DNA of 25,969 nt from RBG-16-66-20 sp049651845 (GTDB taxonomy: Bacteria > Pseudomonadota > Gammaproteobacteria > Burkholderiales > SG8-39). Under the pieces are notes generated by a model. The model had not been told where the DNA came from and did not search any database. It saw only the letters and a program-made list of their open reading frames with translations. Positions 6,989 through 14,764 of this stretch are shown one piece after another (within the stretch, counting starts at the first letter, position 1; every line of letters begins with the position of its first letter). The DNA lies in assembly GCA_049651845.1 (NCBI GenBank), contig JBASCW010000055.1, positions 1 through 25,969 on the forward strand, given 5' to 3'. The translations under genes were made by a program, and so were the position numbers.

Positions 6989-8908
6989 ATGTCCTGCAAA
7001 GCGCTTTCCGCCCTCGCCGCTGCTTTCCTGTGCGCCGGCATCGCCACTGCGGCGCCAACTTCGTCACATGCGTCGCACAAGGCGCTGACCGCCTTCGCGA
7101 GCGAGGCCGAGCTCGCCGAGCTGTTCAAGGGCTGGGCCGAGGAATACCGCAAGCGGCGCGAGGCCGAGGCACGCAGCCGGCGCGACGCGGGTCAGGCACA
7201 GGGCATGGCCCTGAAATCGGAAGTGGCCGCCGCTGCGCCCGCCACCGCCGGCGCGCTTGCCAAGGCGGCGGAAGATTCGGTCACCAACGTGCAGCACGCG
7301 GGCGTGGACGAAGGCGGCATCGTCAAGGTCCACGGCGACTACCTCGTGATCCTGCGCCGCGGTCGCCTGTTCACGGTCGCGGTCAACGACAGGCAGCTCA
7401 AGCCGGTGTCGCACGCCGACGCCTACGGCGAGGGCGTCGCGCCCGGCGGCGCCTGGTACGACGAGATGCTGATGTGGGGCGACACCATCGCCGTGATCGG
7501 CTACAGCTACGCGCGCGGCGGCACCGAGATCGGCCTGTTCAGCATCTCCCGCGCTGGCGAGCTCGCGCACAAGGCCACCTGGCACCTGCGCTCGAACGAT
7601 TACTACTCGTCGCGCAACTACGCGAGCCGCCTGATCGGCTCCAAGCTGGTGTTCTACACGCCGCTCTACCTCAATCCCTGGGGCGGGCTGCCCGCGGGCT
7701 CGTTCCCGGCGCTGCGCAAGTGGCGCCAGGGCGCGACGCCGGCGGAGTTCAAGCGCATCGCGCCCGCGACGCGCATCTACCGCAGCGACGAGGGGCTCGA
7801 CCCGCACCAGGGCGTGGCGCTGCACAGCGTCTCGGTCTGCGACCTCGCCAGGCCCGAGATGAGCTGCGAGAGCACCGCGGTGCTCGGCCAGCCCGGGCGC
7901 GTGTTCTACGTCTCGCCCGGCTCGGTGTACGTCTGGAACGTGCGCTCCGGGATTTTCCGCATTCCGCTGGACGGCTCCGCGCCCAGCATGCTCAAGGCGA
8001 ACGGCAGCCCGATCGACCAGTTCTCGTTCCTCGAAAGCGCAGACGGCTACCTCAACGTACTGGTGCGCGCCCACGGCCGCGGCGATGGCATGTGGGCCGC
8101 CGAGCAGGGCTCGGGCGCGCTCGCTTTGCTGCGTGTGCCGCTCGAGGCCTTCTCCGACGGCCGCGACGCGGCGCCCGCCTGGGCCTACCGCGCGCTGCCC
8201 AAGGTCGCGGGCTACGCGCTGCAGAGCCGCTACGTCGGCGACTTCCTGCTCTACGGCGCCGGCTGGCGCCGGCCGCAGACCGCGGCCGAGGGCCGCCCGA
8301 AGGACGCGTCCTTCGGCCGCGTGTTCGCGGTGGATTACGCGCGCGGCGCGCAGGCGTACGAGCTGCCGCTCGCGCACGGCGTGGACCGCATCGAGGCGCT
8401 CGGCGCCAACGCGGTCGCGGTCGGCAGCGACGGCAAGGACCTGCACTTCACGAGCCTGCGCCTGGCGCGTACGCCGGTGGCGAGCGGCAGCTACGTGCGC
8501 AGGAACGCCTCGCAGGGCGAGACGCGCAGCCACGGCTTTTTCTACAAGGCCGAGAGCGACTACGAGGGCCTCGTCGGCCTGCCGATCATCGGCGCGGGCG
8601 AGGCCGCGAGCCGGCAGCTGCGCAGGGAGTCGGCTTCCCTCCTGTTCCTTCGCAACCAGTCGCTCGAGCTCTCGGAGCTCGGCACGCTGGATGCGCGCGC
8701 GGGGAGCCGCAGTGATCCCTCTTTCGACCGCTGCAAGGCCTCCTGCGTGGACTGGTACGGCAACTCGCGGCCGCTGTTCCTGCGCGGCCGCGTGTTCGCG
8801 CTGATGGGCTACGAAATCGTCGAGGGCCGCGTCGGCGCGAACGGCATCCGCGAGCTGCGGCGCATCAATTTCGCGCCCTTCCAGCCGGTAGACGAGATTT
8901 CCGGCTAG
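6989..8908 (+). CDS. Secreted beta-propeller domain protein
   Basis: A 639-residue exported protein. Residues 1-22 form a signal peptide with a likely cleavage at ATA-AP. A charged, helical linker follows (about 40-75). The motif TNVQHAGVDEGGIVKVHGDY (99-118) is the hallmark of the Beta_propel family (PF09826), in which a VDE-x-x-IVK sequence opens the propeller. The rest is repeated beta-rich blades with WGDTIAVIGYS, SKLVFYTPLYL, GRVFAVDYARG and similar strands. Function is unknown in the family; envelope or surface location is inferred from the signal. Cys-rich pieces such as CDLARPEMSC and CKASC may form disulfides in the periplasm. The TAG stop shares the palindromic CTAG with the stop of the convergent gene. 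Confidence 0.85.
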   Translation: MSCKALSALAAAFLCAGIATAAPTSSHASHKALTAFASEAELAELFKGWAEEYRKRREAEARSRRDAGQAQGMALKSEVAAAAPATAGALAKAAEDSVTNVQHAGVDEGGIVKVHGDYLVILRRGRLFTVAVNDRQLKPVSHADAYGEGVAPGGAWYDEMLMWGDTIAVIGYSYARGGTEIGLFSISRAGELAHKATWHLRSNDYYSSRNYASRLIGSKLVFYTPLYLNPWGGLPAGSFPALRKWRQGATPAEFKRIAPATRIYRSDEGLDPHQGVALHSVSVCDLARPEMSCESTAVLGQPGRVFYVSPGSVYVWNVRSGIFRIPLDGSAPSMLKANGSPIDQFSFLESADGYLNVLVRAHGRGDGMWAAEQGSGALALLRVPLEAFSDGRDAAPAWAYRALPKVAGYALQSRYVGDFLLYGAGWRRPQTAAEGRPKDASFGRVFAVDYARGAQAYELPLAHGVDRIEALGANAVAVGSDGKDLHFTSLRLARTPVASGSYVRRNASQGETRSHGFFYKAESDYEGLVGLPIIGAGEAASRQLRRESASLLFLRNQSLELSELGTLDARAGSRSDPSFDRCKASCVDWYGNSRPLFLRGRVFALMGYEIVEGRVGANGIRELRRINFAPFQPVDEISG

Positions 8909-9666
8909 ATGATGCGCTCGCCGACCAGCATCTTCACGGGCTGCGCGGTGCGCGGATCGACGAGCACCACCAGCCAGGCGAAGCGCGTGCGCAGCAGCAG
9001 CGCACGCACTTCGTCTTCCTTCGTCCCGGAGGATTTCAGCCAGGCGTCCACCGCGGGCGAGTTGGCCGGCTCGGTCGCGCGCAGCTTGGCGACGGTCATG
9101 GCCTTGGCGAGAACTTCCCTGCTGCGCTCCTCGTAGGGCACGTAGTAGCGCGGGAAATGCTGCAGGTCGATGCCGGCCTGCGCGAGCTCGACGAGCTTTT
9201 GACGCTCCTCGGCAGCCGTCGGCATGTCCGCCGCCGCCAGCTTCGGTCCGGTCCAGGGTACGGAGCGGAACTCCTCGCGCTTCGCTGCCGCGAGCTCCTC
9301 CGGCGCAAGCTCCACCGCGGCCACCATCTCGAAGCGGTCGAGCACGAACACGACGAACGCCGGCCGCGCCTGGGCGACCACCGTGAAGCCGTAGATGAGC
9401 GCCGCAAGCTGCATCGCGCCGATCGCCGCGAGGTCGAACTTCATGCCGGGCTTGCCGGATTTGAACACCAGCAGCGTGAGCAGCGGCCCCAGCACCACGT
9501 CCACGCCGACCAGCAGGTAGAGCAGGCCGAGGCCGCCTGCCGCCTCGAACAGCGCCCCCGGGAACCACAGGCCGAGGATCAGCACCAGCGACAGCGCCGC
9601 GATCGAGGCGCTGATCAGCAGGTGCAGGCCGCTGGCCTGCCAGCGTGAAAACACCCTGGTGCCCAT
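8905..9666 (-). CDS. TfpX/TfpZ family type IV pilin accessory protein
   Basis: A 253-residue inner-membrane protein. The N-terminus VFSRWQASGLHLLISASIAA, the GVDVVLGPLLTLLVFKSGKPGMKFDL core (about 53-78) and the next membrane helix are typical of TfpX/TfpZ proteins, which assist or modify the assembly of particular type IV pilin alleles. The C-terminal ~150 residues are soluble and end in TRFAWLVVLVDPRTAQPVKMLVG. It is the last gene of a minus-strand operon, 14 bp after the dehydrogenase gene, and no pilin gene is nearby, so this is an orphan copy. The ATG at 9666 is used because homology begins within a few residues of it. Its stop overlaps the stop of the beta-propeller gene. Confidence 0.85.
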   Translation of the reverse strand: MGTRVFSRWQASGLHLLISASIAALSLVLILGLWFPGALFEAAGGLGLLYLLVGVDVVLGPLLTLLVFKSGKPGMKFDLAAIGAMQLAALIYGFTVVAQARPAFVVFVLDRFEMVAAVELAPEELAAAKREEFRSVPWTGPKLAAADMPTAAEERQKLVELAQAGIDLQHFPRYYVPYEERSREVLAKAMTVAKLRATEPANSPAVDAWLKSSGTKEDEVRALLLRTRFAWLVVLVDPRTAQPVKMLVGERII

Positions 9667-9680
9667 CGCCTGCGCCCCGC

Positions 9681-10574
9681 TCAATCGCCCTTCTTCTTGT
9701 CCGTGCCGCTCGCGGCGATCACCTTGGCGAGCGCCGGGAAGTACTGCTTGCCGTAACCGGCGCGGATCGCCTTCTTGATGGTTTCCTTGGCGTTGTCGGC
9801 GCCGGGCAGGAACAGCCCTTCCTCCTCCGCGAGCCGCAGCGCGTAGCGGATGTCCTTCAGGGCGTACTCCGAGGAGAAGGCGCGCTCCGGATAGTCGCCC
9901 TTGAGCATCGCCTTCATGCCGTGATGGCGCAGCGCGAAGCTGTCGGCCGAGCCCTTGGCGAGCGTGGCGAGGGCGAGCTCCGGATCGATGCCGACGTGGC
10001 CGACCAGCGCGAGCGCCTCGGCGATCGCCACCACGTTCTGGAACAGCACCATGTTGTTGATGATCTTCATCGCCTGGCCGGCGCCGGGGCCGCCGCACAG
10101 CGTGACCTCGCTGGCGATGCAATCGAGCAGCGGCTTGATGCGCGCGAACACCTTCTCGGAGGCGCCCACCATCACCGACAGCGTACCGTCCACCGCGGCC
10201 TGGCGCGTGCGCGCCACCGGCGCGTCGGCGAACTGGATGCCGCGCGCCTGGAAGCGCGCGTTCAGGTCGCGCGCCAGGCTCACCGGCGTGGTCGAGAGGT
10301 CCACCACCAGGCCGCCGGGCTTGAGGTGCGTGAGCAGGCTGCCCGCGCCCAGGCACACCGCGTTCACCTGCGGGCCGCCCGGCAGCGACAGGAAAATGAC
10401 GTCGGCGTGCTCGGCGACGTCGCGCACGGATTCGGCCGGCGACACCTTGGGCTCGTCCATCTGCGCGAGCGCCTCCAGGTCGCTGTCGTAGGCGCGCAGC
10501 TCCTGGCCCGATTTGGCCGCGAGGTTGCGGCACATCGGCGCGCCCATGGTTCCCAGACCGATGAATCCGAGCAT
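9681..10574 (-). CDS. 3-hydroxyisobutyrate dehydrogenase family NAD(P)-dependent oxidoreductase
   Basis: A 297-residue beta-hydroxyacid dehydrogenase. The N-terminal dinucleotide motif GFIGLGTMGAPM is at 3-14. The substrate motif region DAPVARTRQAAVDGTLSVMV (117-136) is present, with ART where the classical family has SGG, so the acid substrate may differ from 3-hydroxyisobutyrate. Catalytic Lys170 is in GAGQAMKIINN. AGGAGG lies 4 bases upstream of the ATG. It follows the chimeric acyl-CoA synthetase ORF by 14 bp in a catabolic operon with a class II aldolase. Oxidation of a small beta-hydroxy acid is likely, but the substrate is unknown. Confidence 0.88.
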   Translation of the reverse strand: MLGFIGLGTMGAPMCRNLAAKSGQELRAYDSDLEALAQMDEPKVSPAESVRDVAEHADVIFLSLPGGPQVNAVCLGAGSLLTHLKPGGLVVDLSTTPVSLARDLNARFQARGIQFADAPVARTRQAAVDGTLSVMVGASEKVFARIKPLLDCIASEVTLCGGPGAGQAMKIINNMVLFQNVVAIAEALALVGHVGIDPELALATLAKGSADSFALRHHGMKAMLKGDYPERAFSSEYALKDIRYALRLAEEEGLFLPGADNAKETIKKAIRAGYGKQYFPALAKVIAASGTDKKKGD

Positions 10575-10578
10575 CCTT

Positions 10579-10584
10579 CCTCCT
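10579..10584 (-). promoter_or_regulatory. Ribosome binding site of the beta-hydroxyacid dehydrogenase
   Basis: On the minus strand AGGAGG precedes AAGG and the ATG at 10574. It lies in the 14-bp gap after the upstream gene's stop, so this operon gene has its own initiation signal rather than relying on overlap. Confidence 0.7.
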
Positions 10585-10588
10585 GAAG

Positions 10589-11761
10589 CTACTTCAACAC
10601 GACCAGCGCATCCACCGCCACGGCGCCCGCCGCCTTCACGATCACCGGGTTCGCCTCGGCCTCGCGCACCGGCCGCCCGGCGAGCAGCGCCAGGCGCGAC
10701 AGCGCCGCCACCGCCCGCGCGAGCGCCGCCAGGTCGCCTTGCGGCTGCCCGCGGTAGCCGCGCAGCGGCGCGAAACCCTTCACCTGCGCGATCATCTCCA
10801 GCGCGCCCGCCTCGTCCACCGGCGCCAGGCGCAGCACCACGTCATTGTAGAGTTCCGCCAGAATTCCGCCCGCGCCCACCATCACCAGCGGACCGACCAC
10901 CGGGTCGTCGCGGTAGCCGACGATCGCCTCTGCGAGGCCCGACTCCATCTTCTGAACGAGAACCTGTTCCACGGACCGTCCGGTCGCGCGGCCGATCTTC
11001 GCGGCGCTTTCCCGCAGTCCCGGCGCGTCCTTGACCCCCAGCACTATCCCGCCGACGTCCGATTTATGGTGGATCTCGCCCGAGAGAATCTTCACGGCAA
11101 CCGGGTACGCGATGGCATGCTCGAAAGCAGGTCCGCGGGCGATCGCGGATTCGGCGACGGAGACACCGAGCGCAGCAAGCAGGCTCGCAGCCTGCCTTTC
11201 ATCGAGTTTCCCCTCGACCGGAACGGCCTTCGGCCATTGCGGCGGGATCTCGCCTGGCGCCTGCCGTGGTGAATGCCATGAAAAGTAGGCGTGAAACGCG
11301 TCGGCGCAGGCTTCGGGCGTGCGAAAGCCCGCCACGCCCGCCTGCGCGAGCAGCGCGAGCGAGGCATCGGCCTGCGGGGTCATGAAGACCGCGAGCGGCT
11401 TGCGGCCGTCGTTGGCGGCGATGCTCGGCTCCACGGCATGCTGCGGATGGAACATCGCCGAGGATCCGACCACCGCGAGCACCGCGTCGCAGCCCTCGAA
11501 GCCGAGCAGCTCGCGCACGACCGTGCCATAGCTCGCGGCCTTGCGGCCCATGGTGAGGTCGATGATCGGCGCCCGCGGATCGGGCGAAGCGATCTCGATG
11601 CCTTTCGTGCCGAGGCGGTCCACCACCGAGGCCGCGCCGATGCGCGTGGAGATCTCGTAGCCCACGATCGCCGCGCGCTTGGCGTGGTGCAGCACCTCGG
11701 GCGCCAAGGGCACGCCGCGGCTGCTCTCGGCCCAAGCGCCGAGTCGTTCGACGACGTGCAT
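10589..11761 (-). CDS. Chimeric ORF: MmgE/PrpD N-terminal pieces fused to the C-terminal half of an NDP-forming acyl-CoA synthetase
   Basis: A 390-residue frame that starts by ATGA overlap with the aldolase stop. Residues 1-32 (VERLGAWAESS, PEVLHHAKRA) look like the N-terminus of an MmgE/PrpD-family protein. Residues 33-44 (VGYEISTRIGAA) match a segment found about 100 residues further into that family. From about residue 45 (SVVDRLGTKGIE, then CDAVLAVVGSSAMFHP and FRTPEACADA) it is the third domain of an acetate/acyl-CoA ligase (ADP-forming type). The ATP-grasp domain follows, with HHKSDVGGIVLG (231-242), GAGGILAELYND and EANPVIV. The CoA-binding domain and the domain with the phosphorylated His (SHTGAL) are absent, so ordinary ligase activity is not expected. 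It is probably a product of in-frame deletions, perhaps still expressed. The ligase assignment is firm; the MmgE/PrpD part rests on short matches. Confidence 0.75.
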   Translation of the reverse strand: MHVVERLGAWAESSRGVPLAPEVLHHAKRAAIVGYEISTRIGAASVVDRLGTKGIEIASPDPRAPIIDLTMGRKAASYGTVVRELLGFEGCDAVLAVVGSSAMFHPQHAVEPSIAANDGRKPLAVFMTPQADASLALLAQAGVAGFRTPEACADAFHAYFSWHSPRQAPGEIPPQWPKAVPVEGKLDERQAASLLAALGVSVAESAIARGPAFEHAIAYPVAVKILSGEIHHKSDVGGIVLGVKDAPGLRESAAKIGRATGRSVEQVLVQKMESGLAEAIVGYRDDPVVGPLVMVGAGGILAELYNDVVLRLAPVDEAGALEMIAQVKGFAPLRGYRGQPQGDLAALARAVAALSRLALLAGRPVREAEANPVIVKAAGAVAVDALVVLK

Positions 11762-12612
11762 CAGATCTTGTAGGAAGGGTCGATGCGGTCGGCGAGCCGC
11801 CGCATCGCCGGCCACTCGAGCAGCCCGTAGGACCGGCGCGTGCCCGGCTTGTACAGGTGGTTGGTCTTCGCGATCACGTCGGCCGGCGGCAGCACGATCG
11901 CGTCGCTGCCGCCCTGCGCCATCAGCTGCGTGCGGCAGGCGCGCTCGATGCGGTACAGGTTGTTGAAACCCTCGGCCACGCTGCGCCCGACCGCGAGCAC
12001 GCCGTGATTGCGCAGCAGCATCACCTCGCAATCGCCGAGGTTCTCGAGCAGGCGCGCCTTCTCGCTTTCCTCGAGCACCACGCCCTCGTAGTCGTGGTAG
12101 GCGACTCTTTCGAAGCGCATCGCCGTCTGCGTCATCGGCAGCAGGCCGTTCTTGAGGGACGACACCGCCATGGTCGCGAGCGAATGCGTGTGCAGCACGC
12201 AATGCAGCTCGGGCTTGGCCTCGTGCACCGCGCTGTGGATCACGTAGCCTGCGGGATTGAACTTGTAGGCGAGGCCCTTCGGGAACTCCGGTTCCCAGAG
12301 CACCTTGCCCGCGAGGTTGACCTTGATGAGCGAAGACGCGCACATCTCGTCGTACATCAGGCCGAACGGATTGAGCAGGAACTCCTCGTTGCCCGGGATG
12401 CGCGCCGAGATGTGGTTGTAGATGAGGTCGTCCATGCCGAAGAGGCGCACCAGGCGGTAGGCGCAGGCGCAGTCGATGCGCGCCTCCCATTCGGCGGCGC
12501 TCACCTTGCCCTTGAGGGACTTGAACTTGAGCGGCGGATAGTCCTTGTCCGGCGCGAGCTGCGGGTAGGCCTTGCGCAGGTCCGTGATCTGCGCGCTCGA
12601 TTTAGTCTTCAT
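11761..12612 (-). CDS. Class II aldolase/adducin family protein
   Basis: A 283-residue protein of the zinc-dependent class II aldolase (fuculose/ribulose-phosphate) fold. Metal ligands are visible as His141 and His143 in LHTHSLATMAVSS and His203 in LLRNHGVLAVG. Other family pieces are YNHISARIPGNEEFLLNPFG (65-84) and VIHSAVHEAKPELHCVLHTH. Members split or decarboxylate hydroxy-carbonyl compounds; this larger, adducin-like subgroup is common in catabolic clusters and its substrates are mostly unknown. The start overlaps the end of the glutaredoxin-DinB gene by 11 bp, and the stop overlaps the next start, so it is the second gene of an operon. Confidence 0.9.
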   Translation of the reverse strand: MKTKSSAQITDLRKAYPQLAPDKDYPPLKFKSLKGKVSAAEWEARIDCACAYRLVRLFGMDDLIYNHISARIPGNEEFLLNPFGLMYDEMCASSLIKVNLAGKVLWEPEFPKGLAYKFNPAGYVIHSAVHEAKPELHCVLHTHSLATMAVSSLKNGLLPMTQTAMRFERVAYHDYEGVVLEESEKARLLENLGDCEVMLLRNHGVLAVGRSVAEGFNNLYRIERACRTQLMAQGGSDAIVLPPADVIAKTNHLYKPGTRRSYGLLEWPAMRRLADRIDPSYKI

Positions 12613-13375
12613 CCCAGGCCTTCTCCGGTAGCGGCAGTCCGGCGAGATCCGCGGCGCCCAACGGCCGGTCGGGCGCGATGCCGAGGCTCTCCAGGATCAG
12701 CATCAGCTGGCGCGCGTGCTGCGCCGGGTGCCAGACCGTGCGCTCGAGCACCACGTGCACCGGGTGCATGCCGAAATAAGTCTGCATGGGCGCCTGGCAG
12801 GTCTTGTCGGGATAGGCGCTCCACCACGCCCTGAATTTCTTCAGGACCGCTTCGCCGTAGCGCGCGATGTCCTCTCCGGTCGCCACCCAGGGCGGCGCGC
12901 CTTCCATGATGCGGTCGTAGGTGAGGAGCTTGCCGTCGCTCATCGACTCGAGGAAGCCTTCGACGATGCGGAACACGTGATACGCCAGCACGCGGATCGG
13001 GCGATTGCGGTTGCGGAACGGCTTGCCGAGCTCCGCGTCCGGAATCTGGCGCACGTAGCGCGCCGCGGCCGTGAGCACCAGGTCGAGCTTCTGCACGAGC
13101 GGCTCGGGCGCGAGGCGCGGTTGCTGCGGGATGTCCAGCCCGAGGAACCGGATCACGTCGCCGATGGTCTGCGCGAACACGAACTTGCCGCCGCGCGCCA
13201 CCACCGGCACGCTGCGCGCGCCGAGCCTGGCGAGCTCCGCCATCGCCGCGTCGTTGCCGTGCACGTTGATCGACTCGTAGTCGACGCCGTGCCTGGTCAG
13301 GAATTCCTTGGTGCGCAGGCAGCTGGTGCAGCCCGGCTGCCAGAACACTCTGACCTTCTCGGCGGTGGCAAACAT
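12602..13375 (-). CDS. Glutaredoxin-DinB fusion protein
   Basis: A 257-residue two-domain protein. Residues 7-80 are a glutaredoxin/thioredoxin fold with the active site CTSC (Cys16, Cys19) and the cis-proline in SVPVV (Pro57). Residues ~93-235 form a DinB-like four-helix domain with a plausible metal triad: His133 in VLAYHVFRIVE, and His216 and His220 in VWHPAQHARQLM. DinB-fold proteins include thiol-dependent transferases and maleylpyruvate isomerase, so a thiol-using transferase or isomerase is a reasonable inference. The start at 13375 is preceded by TGAGGA and gives the expected glutaredoxin N-terminus; the longer frame upstream has no family similarity. First gene of the minus-strand operon, divergent from the DapA-family gene. 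Confidence 0.82.
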   Translation of the reverse strand: MFATAEKVRVFWQPGCTSCLRTKEFLTRHGVDYESINVHGNDAAMAELARLGARSVPVVARGGKFVFAQTIGDVIRFLGLDIPQQPRLAPEPLVQKLDLVLTAAARYVRQIPDAELGKPFRNRNRPIRVLAYHVFRIVEGFLESMSDGKLLTYDRIMEGAPPWVATGEDIARYGEAVLKKFRAWWSAYPDKTCQAPMQTYFGMHPVHVVLERTVWHPAQHARQLMLILESLGIAPDRPLGAADLAGLPLPEKAWDED

Positions 13376-13445
13376 GAAGTCCTCAGTCCCCTGCGACGGC
13401 TGCTCATACACGATAGCACCATGCCGGAGCGGGGCCCACAATCCC

Positions 13446-13451
13446 TATAAT
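13446..13451 (+). promoter_or_regulatory. Possible -10 box of the DapA-family gene
   Basis: A perfect TATAAT stands in the 106-bp divergent gap 13376-13481, 30 bases before the ATG at 13482. I do not see a good -35 element 16-18 bases upstream, so this is suggestive only. A GAGG ribosome-binding site follows at 13473-13476. Confidence 0.4.
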
Positions 13452-13481
13452 GGCGTTTTCGCAAGACATCCTGAGGCGCCG

Positions 13482-14411
13482 ATGAAACCCGCTACCGCGC
13501 AAAAGCGCATCGAGGGCGTGCTTTCGCCCGTGATCACCCCGTTCCGGCGCGACCTCTCGCCCGACCCCGAGCGCTTCGTCAAGCACTGCAAGTGGCTCAT
13601 GAAGAGCGGCTGCGCGGGGCTGGCGGTGTTCGGCACCAACAGCGAGGCGAACTCGATGTCGGTCGAGGAAAAGCTCGAGCTGCTGGAGGCGCTCGTGAAA
13701 GGCGGGGTGCCGGCCGCGTCGCTCATGCCCGGCACCGGCCACTGCGCGCTGACCGATTCGGTCAAGATGACGCGCGAGGCCGTGCGGATGGGCTGCGGCG
13801 GCGTGCTGATGCTGCCGCCCTTCTATTACAAGGGCGTTTCGGACGAAGGCCTGTTCCGCAATTTCTCGGAGGCGATCGAGCGCGTCGGCGACGAGCGGCT
13901 GCGCCTGTACCTCTATCACATCCCGCCGGTGTCCAATGTGGCGATCACGCTCGAACTCATCGAGCGGCTGCTCGCGCGCTATCCGGGCATCGTCGCGGGC
14001 GCCAAGGATTCCTCGGGCGACTGGAGCAACACCAAGGCGATGCTCGATCGCTTCAAGGACCGCGGCTTCGACGTGTTCCCGGGGAGCGAAGTGTTCCTGC
14101 TCGACGGCCTGCGCGCGGGCGGCAAGGGCTGCATCACCGCCACCGGCAACGTCAATCCCGGGCCGATCGGCGAAGTCTTCAGGAACTGGCGCTCGACCGA
14201 CGCGGACAAGCTGCAGGCCGGCATCACCGCGACGCGCAAGATCATGCAGAAGGTGCCGATGATCCCGGCGCTAAAAGCCGTGACCGCGCACTTCGCCAAC
14301 GACCCGCAGTGGAAGACCGTGCGCCCGCCGCTCACCGAGCTCACGCCCGAGCAGGAAAAGCAGGTCATCACGGAGCTCAAGTCCGCCGGCTTCTCGATGC
14401 CCGGTCTCTAA
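13482..14411 (+). CDS. Dihydrodipicolinate synthase (DapA) family aldolase/lyase
   Basis: A 309-residue class I (Schiff-base) aldolase of the DapA/NanA superfamily. The Schiff-base lysine is Lys175 in AGAKDSSGD, and the conserved Tyr is Tyr145 in LYLYHIPP. The pyruvate-carboxylate loop reads GTNSE (51-55) instead of the GTTGE of true DapA. This, together with its catabolic surroundings, suggests it is not the lysine-biosynthesis enzyme but a pyruvate-dependent lyase or dehydratase of another keto acid. The start at 13482 follows a GAGG site by 5 bases; the reading frame is open further upstream but lacks family similarity. Length is typical. It is divergent from the glutaredoxin-DinB operon. 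Confidence 0.88.
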   Translation: MKPATAQKRIEGVLSPVITPFRRDLSPDPERFVKHCKWLMKSGCAGLAVFGTNSEANSMSVEEKLELLEALVKGGVPAASLMPGTGHCALTDSVKMTREAVRMGCGGVLMLPPFYYKGVSDEGLFRNFSEAIERVGDERLRLYLYHIPPVSNVAITLELIERLLARYPGIVAGAKDSSGDWSNTKAMLDRFKDRGFDVFPGSEVFLLDGLRAGGKGCITATGNVNPGPIGEVFRNWRSTDADKLQAGITATRKIMQKVPMIPALKAVTAHFANDPQWKTVRPPLTELTPEQEKQVITELKSAGFSMPGL

Positions 14412-14554
14412 GCCGTGCGCGCCCGGATCGACAGGTCGTCCTGTTCGACGGCGACGGCAGCCTGATAAGGTCCTGTCTCCGAGCATCCGCCGCGCTCATC
14501 CCCAGCCTGCCAGGTAGTAGCAGGGAACGAGGCCGGGGACTTCCCTCTGACCCT

Positions 14555-14747
14555 CTAGGGACCGAAGCTGGAACGCAGCTGCACGCCCCAGCGCCCATCT
14601 TTCAGGGCGAGCATGTAGCTTGCCTTCGGCGAAGCGCACGTTCGGAAAATGCAGCTCCGCGTCCATGCCGGCGGCATCGTAGCGGTTGAGCGCCGCCATC
14701 CAGCGGTCGAGGCAGGCCATGCAGGCGTCGTGAATCGGATCGGACAT
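14555..14747 (-). pseudogene. SnoaL/NTF2-like gene with its middle deleted and a frameshift
   Basis: From ATG 14747 the minus strand encodes about 43 residues that look like the start of a SnoaL/NTF2-like protein (CMACLDRWMAALNRYDAAGMD, then LHFPNVRFAEGK). At about 14617-14620 the sequence jumps, one base out of frame, to YMLALKDGRWGVQLRSSFGP and a stop at 14555-14557, which is the usual C-terminal end of the same family. The ~70 residues normally between are missing. In the starting frame translation would run on as unrelated sequence to 14496. It lies 17 bp upstream of nothing but the monooxygenase stop, in the same orientation, so it was probably the last gene of that operon. The 143 bp from 14412 to 14554 hold no recognisable feature. 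Confidence 0.75.
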
Positions 14748-14764
14748 CGAGTGCGGTAGATGCC

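Noticed and set aside
7064..9568. An 834-codon open frame on the minus strand
   Set aside because: It is mostly antisense to the well-supported beta-propeller gene, is rich in Arg/Ala/Gly/His, and has no family motifs; a high-GC shadow frame.
11762..12490. Upstream extension of the chimeric ORF to 12490
   Set aside because: It is antiparallel-frame noise over the class II aldolase gene; the ATGA overlap start at 11761 fits the operon.
13308..13481. Earlier start for the DapA-family gene
   Set aside because: The extra 58 residues overlap the divergent glutaredoxin gene and lack similarity; the 13482 ATG has a GAGG site.
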